Of a stretch of DNA of 47,980 bases, positions 10,451 to 16,737 are shown one piece after another. The notes beneath the pieces were generated by a model, which worked only from the letters and a program-made list of their open reading frames with translations, did not search any database and was not told the DNA's origin. Numbering within the stretch: position 1 is the stretch's first letter; every line of letters starts with the position of its first letter. This DNA comes from Candidatus Epulonipiscium sp. (GTDB taxonomy: Bacteria; Bacillota; Clostridia; Lachnospirales; Anaerotignaceae), in the NCBI GenBank assembly GCA_012519385.1, contig JAAYQI010000114.1:1-47980 (forward strand). The letters are read 5' to 3'. Made by a program: the position numbers and the translations under genes.

Positions 10451-11266
10451 TTATAAATTGCAGTAACCGATAATTTCAAAATCTTCAGGAATTACAACAG
10501 AGCTTGCTGGTCTTGTTAACTTCCAGCTTAAGCTAAAGAGAGTGCTATCCACAATTGCCTGGAAGAACAGCATAATAATACCTGCTGCAATTTTTTCTTC
10601 ATAGGAAGAAAGTTCTTCTTTCTTAACAGCTAAAATAACATTACCGCCATCAATTAAGAATCTCCAAGGCTGTTTGTTCCATGCGGAAGGAGCAAGTCTT
10701 GCAAATGCAAATGCATCTAAGATACCTCTTTCTTCTAAAGTGGTATTATCTGCACCGTTGCCCCATGTATTCAGGTAAACAATTTCATCCAAGCCCATGC
10801 GGTATGCAGGGTTTAAAGTAGCCTTGCCAATTTTGGGCTTGTCTAACTCAAAACCAAGAGCAATCAAAGCAACTACTTCCTTGTCAGAAACAATGTTTAA
10901 TTTTTCTTTTACTGCTTTGCTGTCACTAAAGGTAACCCAACAGGAATCCACGCCGATTTCAGTTGCTTTTAAAATCAATTCTTGACCTACAAAGCCAGCA
11001 TTTTCGATGTAATGCTCCGCAACGTCGGAAAGTAAAATAATATACGCAGGTGCATCTATCATATGTCCTTTATAGCCTGCAATGCCATCTAAAGGAAGAT
11101 ATACTTCGTTGTTAGCCATAATTCTAACATCCAAAGCGATAGAAGACACTAACTTTTTGCAATCATTTGCATAATCCTTAATTGCTTTTAAATCTGCGTT
11201 TTTTACAGCGTCCTTTTTAAAATCTCTCACGGACTTTGTGTTCAAAATTAGAGTTTGATAATCCAA
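10451..11266 (-). CDS. Nitroreductase-family flavoprotein (TM1586 type)
   Basis: This encodes about 271 residues with two nitroreductase-like halves, as in the putative TM1586 nitroreductase family. The first begins with ILNTKSVRDFKKDAV (the R-S-V-R-x-F signature), followed by PAYIILLSD and a segment near residue 100 (GQELILKATEIGVDSCWV) typical of the FMN-binding fold. The second has ILDAFAFARLAPSAWNKQPWRF, the usual A-P-S-A-x-N-x-Q-P-W FMN contact. It would be an FMN-dependent oxidoreductase; the substrate is unknown. I chose the TTG at 11266 because AGGAGG sits 8 bases upstream. The ATG at 11290 has no ribosome binding site and would place that motif inside the coding region. It lies directly upstream of rubredoxin with a 129-base gap. 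Confidence 0.85.
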   Translation of the reverse strand: MDYQTLILNTKSVRDFKKDAVKNADLKAIKDYANDCKKLVSSIALDVRIMANNEVYLPLDGIAGYKGHMIDAPAYIILLSDVAEHYIENAGFVGQELILKATEIGVDSCWVTFSDSKAVKEKLNIVSDKEVVALIALGFELDKPKIGKATLNPAYRMGLDEIVYLNTWGNGADNTTLEERGILDAFAFARLAPSAWNKQPWRFLIDGGNVILAVKKEELSSYEEKIAAGIIMLFFQAIVDSTLFSLSWKLTRPASSVVIPEDFEIIGYCNL

Positions 11267-11329
11267 ACCGAGCCCCTCCTCATAATCCATAAATGATATT
11301 TATAAAATCCCTTTTATTACGAAAAACAG

Positions 11330-11535
11330 AGAATTAGAAATCGCTTTCTATACAGAATTTCTTTTCCTTTTTTCGCACTGCCCGTATCTTGCGTGGACAT
11401 TTATCATAAAAGCGAAGATAAACAGACAAACAAACGCAAGCCGCAAATTTTCATTTGGGACTTGTGTTTGGAAGCCACCCTTGCATAGTAAGGGTCAAGA
11501 ACTCCCGCAGGATTCTAGGTTCTCCGCTTCTAAAT
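11330..11535 (-). ncRNA. Candidate structured non-coding RNA of about 200 nt (class not identified)
   Basis: A near-consensus promoter on the - strand (see 11542-11570) starts a segment with no coding potential but much pairing: ACCCTT/AAGGGT around ACTATGC, CAAAT-GAAA-ATTTG inside AAG.CC/GG.CTT, CTTGCG/CGCAAG enclosing TTTATC/GATAAA, and a long-range closure of TTAGAA (11528-11533) with TTCTAA (11334-11339). Length, isolation, promoter strength and end-to-end closure suggest an abundant housekeeping-type RNA. 6S RNA and the raiA-type RNA of Clostridia are possibilities, but I cannot confirm either. It could instead be a long leader of the nitroreductase gene 65 bases downstream. Confidence 0.55.
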
Positions 11536-11541
11536 AACATG

Positions 11542-11570
11542 ATTATACCATATACCCCTATATTTTACAA
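11542..11570 (-). promoter_or_regulatory. Strong sigma-A-type promoter for the candidate RNA
   Basis: The - strand has TTGTAA (11565-11570), exactly 17 bases, then TATAAT (11542-11547). Transcription would start near 11535. Confidence 0.75.
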
Positions 11571-11618
11571 ACATATTTCCCACTTTATTGCGGTATCTCC
11601 ATTGTAAAAAATAAGGTT

Positions 11619-12824
11619 TTATTGCCGTCCCATAGACTGAGCAATAGCATCTGCCATGGCATTAATTTCTGCCAGCTGGTCTTTCTTTAAAGTGGATTTA
11701 ATACTTACCTTTTGCTCCAAAATAGTCATGTTTTTGCATTTTTCAAGCTCAGCACAAATTAGCTTTCCGCTGACAGGTGCCCAAGAACCGTTTTCAATGA
11801 CTGCTACGGTACGGTTTTGCAGGTTATGGTTCACAATATCAAAAATAAGTGCCTCCATACTGATAAACATACCGTTATTATATGTTGTGGATGCAAATAC
11901 TAAGTGGCTGTAACGAAATGCTGCCGCTACAATATCGGAAGTGTGTGCTACAGAAACATCAAACATTACTGTTTTGATTCCTTTATCCCATAGGCGAGAA
12001 GCCAATATCTCCGCAGTATTTTCCGTATTGCCATAAACAGAGGCATAAGCAATCATAACGCCTTCTTCTTCAGGAGTATAGGTACTCCATCTTTCATATT
12101 TCTCCACATACTTCTCAATATCTTTTCTCCATACAAAACCATGGAGAGGACATAAGAGTCGAACATCCTGTGCAGAAATCTTTTTTAGTACTGCCTGCAC
12201 TTGCTGACCATACTTGCCAATAATATTGGCATAGTATCTTCTTGCTTCTTGCATATAGTTGTGTTCAAAATCCACTTCATCGGCAAAAATAGCACCGTTT
12301 AATGCACCAAAGCATCCAAATGCATCAGCGGAAAACAATATTCCGTCTGTTTTATCATAGCTCATCATAACCTCAGGCCAGTGCACCATAGGTGCCATAA
12401 AAAAGGTTAGCTCATGCTTGCCTGTAGAAACGATATCGCCTTCTTTTACCACCAGCACACGGGAATCAATATCAAAATCAAAAAATTGCTTAATCATGGT
12501 AAGTATTTTTGCATTACAGATAATCTTCACATCAGGATAGCGAAGCACCAGTTCTTCCAGTGTAAAGGAATGATCTGGCTCCATATGATGCACTACCAAA
12601 TAATCTAACTTTCTGTCACCCAATGCTTGTGTTACGTTTTCAAAAAAAACTCTGCTGACTGCTTTGTCTACCGTATCAAACAAAACCGTTTTTTCATCTA
12701 ATAACAAATAGGAATTATAGGATACTCCGTCAGGCACAGAATATACTCCTTCAAACATTGCCAAACGGCGGTCATTTCCTCCAACCCAAGTTAAATCATC
12801 GGTAATCTTTTTTAAGCAATACAT
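11619..12824 (-). CDS. Flavodiiron protein (FprA family A-type flavoprotein)
   Basis: At 401 residues this is a class A flavodiiron protein. The N-terminal metallo-beta-lactamase-like domain (1-250) has the diiron ligand motif H80-x-E82-x-D84 (VVHHMEPDHS), the later MAPMVHWPE, FSADAFGCFG and CPLHGFVW segments supplying the remaining ligands. The C-terminal flavodoxin domain starts with IAYASVYGNTENTAEILA, the FMN phosphate loop, and includes ASTTYNNGMF and ENGSWAPVSGKL. These cytoplasmic enzymes reduce O2 to water and/or NO to N2O using electrons from rubredoxin, which is encoded 1.3 kb away. AAGGGGAAGG precedes the ATG. A Fur-box-like promoter lies about 240 bases upstream. Confidence 0.95.
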   Translation of the reverse strand: MYCLKKITDDLTWVGGNDRRLAMFEGVYSVPDGVSYNSYLLLDEKTVLFDTVDKAVSRVFFENVTQALGDRKLDYLVVHHMEPDHSFTLEELVLRYPDVKIICNAKILTMIKQFFDFDIDSRVLVVKEGDIVSTGKHELTFFMAPMVHWPEVMMSYDKTDGILFSADAFGCFGALNGAIFADEVDFEHNYMQEARRYYANIIGKYGQQVQAVLKKISAQDVRLLCPLHGFVWRKDIEKYVEKYERWSTYTPEEEGVMIAYASVYGNTENTAEILASRLWDKGIKTVMFDVSVAHTSDIVAAAFRYSHLVFASTTYNNGMFISMEALIFDIVNHNLQNRTVAVIENGSWAPVSGKLICAELEKCKNMTILEQKVSIKSTLKKDQLAEINAMADAIAQSMGRQ

Positions 12825-12882
12825 ATAACCTTCCCCTTTCCGCCTATATTTACTGTTACCCTAAAAAACATTTCCTCTTGAT

Positions 12883-12906
12883 AGGCAATAGATACTACCA
12901 TTGCCT
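12883..12906. promoter_or_regulatory. Inverted repeat in the flavodiiron leader, possible operator
   Basis: AGGCAAT and ATTGCCT form a perfect 7-bp inverted repeat separated by 10 bases, just downstream of a TTGACA on the - strand (12951-12956 region). The centre-to-centre distance suits a dimeric regulator. No matching factor is recognised. Confidence 0.3.
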
Positions 12907-13067
12907 TTGATATCATGATGAAGCAAAAACATAGGGTTGTCAATATTTTCACCAAACTTTTCAAATATTATTGAAGAAAATAATACATATTTATCAAATC
13001 GGCGGAAAACTCTATGGTCTTTCCTTCATGCCAAGCACAGAAACCTATAAATCAAGCTATTTATAAT

Positions 13068-13096
13068 ATTATATATCAACCGATAATTATTATCAA
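13068..13096 (-). promoter_or_regulatory. Promoter overlapped by a Fur-box-like palindrome, upstream of the flavodiiron gene
   Basis: On the - strand TTGATA (13091-13096), 17 bases, TATAAT (13068-13073). The spacer and -35 are covered by CGATAATTATTATCA (13081-13095), one base from the 7-1-7 Fur consensus TGATAATnATTATCA; it fits PerR (TTATAATnATTATAA) less well, with three differences. Iron-dependent repression of the downstream flavodiiron gene is the inference, through a leader of about 240 nt. Confidence 0.6.
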
Positions 13097-13120
13097 TCAT
13101 TTTTTATAAAATTTCCCTAC

Positions 13121-13152
13121 AAAAAAAGTCACAGAAGCTTCCTTCCGTGACT
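13121..13152 (-). terminator. Intrinsic terminator of the HTH-desulfoferrodoxin gene
   Basis: On the - strand AGTCAC-G-GAAG / CTTC-T-GTGACT (13127-13152) is followed by TTTTTTT. It separates the regulator gene from the flavodiiron promoter. Confidence 0.85.
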
Positions 13153-13169
13153 CTTTATGCATATCCTTT

Positions 13170-13760
13170 TTATTTTTTACTCTCATGCACCCATAACCCA
13201 TGTTGGCTACACCCAAAGTACAGCTTGCCTCTGCGTATTTTAGGAAAGCGCAGTTCATTTCCCTGCTCGGGATATAAGCGAGTCAAAAGCATTCTATCAT
13301 AATCTGCATAAGCGATAAAATTAATATAATGCTCCTTTTTCATATCATGGGAAAATGTAATATACAACTCCCCATCCATTTCCTCCACCTGAATAAAATG
13401 CTGTGCATCCTCAGGTTTTGGCAAAAGCGCCTCTAGCTTTCTGCCGCAGCAGGATACTTCTGGCTCTCCTGTAGCAGTTACAATGTTTCCACAGGCAGGG
13501 CAGGTATAAAATTTTATTCGTCTCATATTTCCTCCATCCTTTTCATTGCTTTGCATATTTCCCGTTAAAATCCGTTCAATATTCATTTCCAAAACTTCAG
13601 AAAGCTCCGGTAACAAAGACACATCGGGACAGCCCAACCCTCGTTCCCATTTTGATATGGTGCGGTCACTTAGATTCATTTTATCTGCCAGCTGTTTTTG
13701 GGTCCAGCCTTTTTCTTTTCGTAAACTCAGTATCAGCTTTCCGATTTGCGTGTTATCCAT
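13170..13760 (-). CDS. XRE-family HTH regulator fused to a desulfoferrodoxin-type domain
   Basis: In this 196-residue protein, residues 5-60 form an XRE/Cro helix-turn-helix (IGKLILSLRKEKGWTQKQLA ... SDRTISKWERG). Residues 84-110 match the desulforedoxin-like iron site, with C87-x-x-C90 and C104-C105. Residues 118-192 match the superoxide reductase fold. All five centre-II ligands appear in place: H121, H138, H144, C184 and H187 (CSQHGLW where the family has CNLHGLW). The Glu-Lys pair usually found before the first His is replaced by Ala-Gln, so catalysis may be weakened. The likely role is a DNA-binding sensor of superoxide, peroxide or iron; this is inference. AGGAGGTGAAGGT precedes the ATG. 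The gene has its own promoter and terminator, beside flavodiiron and rubredoxin genes. Confidence 0.88.
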   Translation of the reverse strand: MDNTQIGKLILSLRKEKGWTQKQLADKMNLSDRTISKWERGLGCPDVSLLPELSEVLEMNIERILTGNMQSNEKDGGNMRRIKFYTCPACGNIVTATGEPEVSCCGRKLEALLPKPEDAQHFIQVEEMDGELYITFSHDMKKEHYINFIAYADYDRMLLTRLYPEQGNELRFPKIRRGKLYFGCSQHGLWVHESKK

Positions 13761-13780
13761 ACCTTCACCTCCTGTAAAAC

Positions 13781-13809
13781 AGTATACGAAAACAACTGCT
13801 GCAAAACAA
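13781..13809 (-). promoter_or_regulatory. Promoter of the HTH-desulfoferrodoxin gene
   Basis: On the - strand TTGTTT (13804-13809), 17 bases, TATACT (13781-13786), giving a leader of about 15-20 bases before the start codon. Autoregulation at this site would be plausible but is not shown. Confidence 0.6.
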
Positions 13810-13857
13810 CAAACGCTCCGTAGAGTTAGGGAAATTCCTTAGTAGCTAGGTGTTTTC

Positions 13858-14427
13858 TTATAGTAGCTGCTTTAATTTTTGCAAGTCTTCCCCATATACG
13901 GCAGATAATTTTTGATTATAAATCACTGCCGCAGGGTGATAAAGAGGAAATACCTTCTTGCCCGATGGGCTTATCAAAAGCCTGCCATGCACCTCGCCTA
14001 TGGTAATGGCTTCTTTTTGCATTACCGCCTTTAGGGGTACATTCCCCAGGGTAACAATATATTCTGCATTTACAATATCCAACTCCTCCAATAAAAACGG
14101 AGTAAAAAATCCCTTTTCTTGAGTATCAGGAGGTCGATTAATGGGTTTTCCCGTTTTGGGGCTTAGGCGAAAGGGACGTATTTTTACCACATTGGTGATA
14201 TATAAATCATCTCTGTTTAGTCCTACGGCATTTAAAAATTCCGTAAGGTTTTTCCCTGCCTTACCCACAAAGGGATGACCTTGCTTTTCCTCCTCTGCTC
14301 CGGGAGCTTCTCCTATCATGCAGATTTTCCCGCCTAGTACGCCCTCTCCCAAAACCATTTTTCTACCAGGAAAAGCTAGTGTAGCTTGCGTCATTAATCT
14401 TTGCTGAAATTCTTCTACGGTATTCAT
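13858..14427 (-). CDS. Uracil-DNA glycosylase, family 4-like
   Basis: This encodes 189 residues of the uracil-DNA glycosylase superfamily, which removes uracil from DNA in base excision repair. Visible motifs are GEAPGAEEEKQGHPFVGKAGKNL (residues 39-61, the catalytic loop and base pocket), YITNVVKIRPF (normally TNVVKCRPP), IVTLGNVPLKAV, and the late LYHPAAVI motif. Only one cysteine (C36) remains, so the four [4Fe-4S] ligands typical of family 4 are absent. A cluster-less relative is the likely reading. The ATG at 14427 has AAAGGAG about 11 bases upstream; the ORF extends 17 codons further but without a better site. DnaA boxes lie just upstream. Confidence 0.85.
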   Translation of the reverse strand: MNTVEEFQQRLMTQATLAFPGRKMVLGEGVLGGKICMIGEAPGAEEEKQGHPFVGKAGKNLTEFLNAVGLNRDDLYITNVVKIRPFRLSPKTGKPINRPPDTQEKGFFTPFLLEELDIVNAEYIVTLGNVPLKAVMQKEAITIGEVHGRLLISPSGKKVFPLYHPAAVIYNQKLSAVYGEDLQKLKQLL

Positions 14428-14470
14428 TTTTTTGTGGACTCCTTTCCAAAATAATGAGATTTTTTGAGAC

Positions 14471-14515
14471 TTATCCACATATCCACTCGGTTGTCCACAA
14501 GATTTTTGTGGATAA
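14471..14515. promoter_or_regulatory. Cluster of DnaA boxes (I)
   Basis: TTATCCACA at 14471-14479 (exact), TTGTCCACA at 14491-14499 (one mismatch) and TGTGGATAA at 14507-14515 (exact, reverse). Two further one-mismatch boxes follow at 14620-14628 (TTTTCCACA) and 14633-14641 (reverse of TTATACACA). They occupy the gap between the glycosylase and rhomboid genes. Confidence 0.65.
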
Positions 14516-14662
14516 CCTCAATTTGTGCACACTATATTTAGTATAAAGAGAAAATATATTTCCTGAAAAACGGGGTTTTCCTGTTATTTGCAGTTACAGC
14601 ATATTGTGGTTACCCTATTTTTTCCACAGAAATGTGTATAACGTTATCATTTTATTCTCAGA

Positions 14663-15760
14663 CTATTGTGGACTACTTTCTTTTTCCAAGGCCAGCAAAA
14701 TTCCAGCCACAATCATCCCCGTCAAAAACCCTCCGATATGTGCCGCAACATCCACATTGGTATCCAAAAATCCTGATAAAAGACCCACCACTGCCAAAAG
14801 TACCAATGTGGCATAGTTAAGGCCAATATTTTTCTTACCATGACAATAGCTATAGCTAAGGATAGACCCTATCAGCCCAAATACCGCTCCCGATGCCCCA
14901 ATGGCAAGGTGACCGCTAAAAAACACACTGGCTATACTTCCTCCTATGCCCGATAAAAAATAGAGTAGCAACATATCTCCTTTCCCAAACAAAAGTTCAT
15001 TCCGACTGCCGAAAAAATAAAGATAAATGCTATTTTGAGCCAAATGCAGCAGGCTGCCATGGAGAAATAATGCTGTAACCAAACGGTAGAACTCTCCCTG
15101 CATCACCACAGCCCTTCGCTCCACACCAAATGCCATTATCCACTCATCTTGTTGCCCGCTAGTGTACATCAGTATAAAAATCAACACATTGATGCCAAGA
15201 AGTGCATAGGTAATCAAAAGGTTAGAGGTTTTTGCAACGGGGAGGGCATCATAGGCCGCCCTTTCCTTTACCTGCTCCAAAGATAGCATATCATTAGAAG
15301 GAAGGCTATCCGCCAAAAAGGCTTCTTTCAAAATACTTTGTATATTCAATAATTTATCTGGATGACCCTTGGCCGCTAAAATTGTCTGATTTTGTGGATT
15401 AATGTACCACCAAATCGTATGAAGTTTTTCACCTGGTAAAAAATCTTTGTTATACACATATTCCACAGTTCCAGGTATCCTCTGGTTATCCACAAGAAGT
15501 GTTAAGCAAACAGCGTGCCTGCATCCATACTCCACAGCAGTATCCTGCCATGCCAAAGTCAGCTTGGCAATCCATTTTTCATATTCTTCTCTTTCCATAA
15601 CAGAAGAATCCAATATGGATACCATATAAAAAACTGGGCTTTCCGCTTTGGCAAAAAGCAACGGCGGCAGTTCCCATTTGGGCATATCTTTTACCTGTAT
15701 CTCATGAAATCCACTACGAATTAAGCCTGCCACTACTTCTTTTATGTAGGAAGAATACAT
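14663..15760 (-). CDS. Rhomboid-family intramembrane serine protease
   Basis: In this 365-residue protein the N-terminal 175 residues are a soluble domain (EVVAGLIRSGFHEIQVKDM ...) as in the longer Firmicute rhomboids. At least six membrane segments follow. The catalytic dyad is visible: S290 in AIGASGAVFGLIG and H341 in DVAAHIGGFLTG. The oxyanion-side motif HGSLLHLAQNSIYLYFFG corresponds to the usual H-x-x-x-x-H-x-x-x-N. It cleaves transmembrane substrates within the membrane; its targets are unknown. AAGGTGAGG precedes the ATG by about 3-5 bases. It is a housekeeping-type copy, different from the shorter rhomboid in the Ter island. One exact DnaA box (15486-15494) lies inside it. Confidence 0.92.
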   Translation of the reverse strand: MYSSYIKEVVAGLIRSGFHEIQVKDMPKWELPPLLFAKAESPVFYMVSILDSSVMEREEYEKWIAKLTLAWQDTAVEYGCRHAVCLTLLVDNQRIPGTVEYVYNKDFLPGEKLHTIWWYINPQNQTILAAKGHPDKLLNIQSILKEAFLADSLPSNDMLSLEQVKERAAYDALPVAKTSNLLITYALLGINVLIFILMYTSGQQDEWIMAFGVERRAVVMQGEFYRLVTALFLHGSLLHLAQNSIYLYFFGSRNELLFGKGDMLLLYFLSGIGGSIASVFFSGHLAIGASGAVFGLIGSILSYSYCHGKKNIGLNYATLVLLAVVGLLSGFLDTNVDVAAHIGGFLTGMIVAGILLALEKESSPQ

Positions 15761-15820
15761 GGCCTCACCTTCTTTCTGTCTATTGGTATTTATTGTATCA
15801 TATTTACTCTTTGTTGCAAT

Positions 15821-15856
15821 AAAAAACTCATTGGAGGGTTTCCAATGAGTTTTTTA
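15821..15856. terminator. Bidirectional terminator downstream of bofA
   Basis: AAAAAACTCATTGGA pairs with TCCAATGAGTTTTTT around a short GGGTT-type loop, with T-runs on both strands. On - it ends the DUF2508-BofA unit before the rhomboid gene. Confidence 0.85.
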
Positions 15857-15918
15857 TTGGGCGATAAGAAATGGGGGTTTCTTATCCTGGAGTTTATCCT
15901 ATTCACTATGGAGTTTAG

Positions 15919-15960
15919 TTATGCACAAAAATATATATATTATCCACAACTTTATCCACA
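15919..15960 (+). promoter_or_regulatory. Cluster of DnaA boxes (II) beside an A/T tract
   Basis: TTATGCACA (15919-15927, one mismatch), TTATCCACA (15940-15948, exact) and TTATCCACA (15952-15960, exact), all in one orientation with the last two 12 bases apart, flanked by an AAAATATATATAT stretch. They lie in the 250-base gap between the rhomboid and bofA genes. Confidence 0.7.
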
Positions 15961-16013
15961 TTCATCATAACATTACTTTTTTGGTACGTCAACGTAAATT
16001 AAGTAAAAATATT

Positions 16014-16262
16014 CTACAAAAAAATACTTAAAACCAATAAACCCGCCAAACCTGGAATTCCTAACAGCCCCACAAATGCGGCAGTAAGAAAATTGGCTCC
16101 CAAGCCTAAACCAATGCTGTTAAAAAAGTATAACAGCCCACCTCCCACTAAAGCACTGATGATAAATTTCAATAAAAACTTAATAGGTTTTGCCAAAAGT
16201 ATCAATAACAATAATCCCAGACAAACCAATATCATTGCTGTAATGATTCCCGTAGAATCCAT
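16014..16262 (-). CDS. bofA: BofA-family protein (pro-sigma-K processing inhibitor-like)
   Basis: This is a small membrane protein of 82 residues: two hydrophobic segments (IITAMILVCLGLLLLILL and the GGGLLYFFNSIGLGLGANF ... AGLLVLSIFL region) joined by KPIKFLLKFIISALVGGG, the family pattern. In Bacillus BofA holds the intramembrane protease SpoIVFB inactive in the outer forespore membrane. Whether the clostridial protein does the same is not established. The ATG at 16262 follows AAGGGGGGATATAGT. It lies 23 bases after the DUF2508 gene, the same order as yaaL-bofA in Bacillus, which supports the call. Confidence 0.8.
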   Translation of the reverse strand: MDSTGIITAMILVCLGLLLLILLAKPIKFLLKFIISALVGGGLLYFFNSIGLGLGANFLTAAFVGLLGIPGLAGLLVLSIFL

Positions 16263-16285
16263 ACTATATCCCCCCTTATGCACAT

Positions 16286-16549
16286 TTAACTGATTTTATA
16301 AAACATATCTTTTACTAGTCCCATTTCTTTTGCAATTTTTAAATAGTACTCATACTTTTTATGGAGTGCAGTCATTTCGTAAATATAACACTCAATTAAT
16401 GCATCATCTGTTGCGGCATCAAATCGAGCTTTTGAATCTTCTAACTGTTGCTTTATTTCTTCAATCGCCGCAATAATGGTTCTGCCTTCCTCGGAAAGAT
16501 GGCTGATTTTAGAGCTATTTCCTGCAGTTCTATTTTTTTTGACTCCCAT
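16286..16549 (-). CDS. DUF2508 (YaaL-like) protein
   Basis: This is an 87-residue soluble, helical, charged protein: ISHLSEEGRTIIAAIEEIKQ, then a central region with Phe-Asp-Ala-Ala-Thr-Asp-Asp and ALHKKYEYYLKIAKEMGLV. The pattern, size and position directly before bofA match DUF2508. The function is unknown. I chose the second in-frame ATG (16549) because AGGAGG is 7 bases upstream of it but only one base upstream of the first. It probably forms a two-gene unit with bofA that ends at the hairpin at 15821. Confidence 0.75.
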   Translation of the reverse strand: MGVKKNRTAGNSSKISHLSEEGRTIIAAIEEIKQQLEDSKARFDAATDDALIECYIYEMTALHKKYEYYLKIAKEMGLVKDMFYKIS

Positions 16550-16674
16550 GCACATTCCTCCTATTGTTATTTATTATAGGACAAAATCGCATGATTTATT
16601 CCTAAAAAATGGAAAACTTGTAGCATACCCACATTCCATTCTGTAGTTGGCACCAACTCTCAAAAGTGCATCAA

Positions 16675-16700
16675 AAAAGGGTGCATTTCTGCACCCTTTT
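16675..16700. terminator. Intrinsic terminator of nifJ
   Basis: AAAAGGGTGCA / TGCACCCTTTT, an 11-bp stem (16675-16685 with 16690-16700) with a 4-nt loop, followed on - by TTTTTTGATG. Confidence 0.9.
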
Positions 16701-16737
16701 GCAAAAGAAAGGGGGGCTTTCCTTTGCATCTTTCTAT

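Noticed and set aside
11330-11535. T-box or known riboswitch for the nitroreductase
   Set aside because: AAGGGTGG recalls the T-box but the ACCGCG continuation is missing and no aminoacyl-tRNA or amino-acid gene follows. Other familiar riboswitch cores were not seen.
14471-15960. Chromosomal replication origin
   Set aside because: DnaA boxes are clustered but dnaA, dnaN, rpmH or gyr genes are absent and the flanking genes are ordinary. I report the boxes only.
16093-16293. Small + strand ORFs opposite bofA and other genes
   Set aside because: They are antisense shadows of well-supported genes, with no ribosome binding site and no recognisable family.
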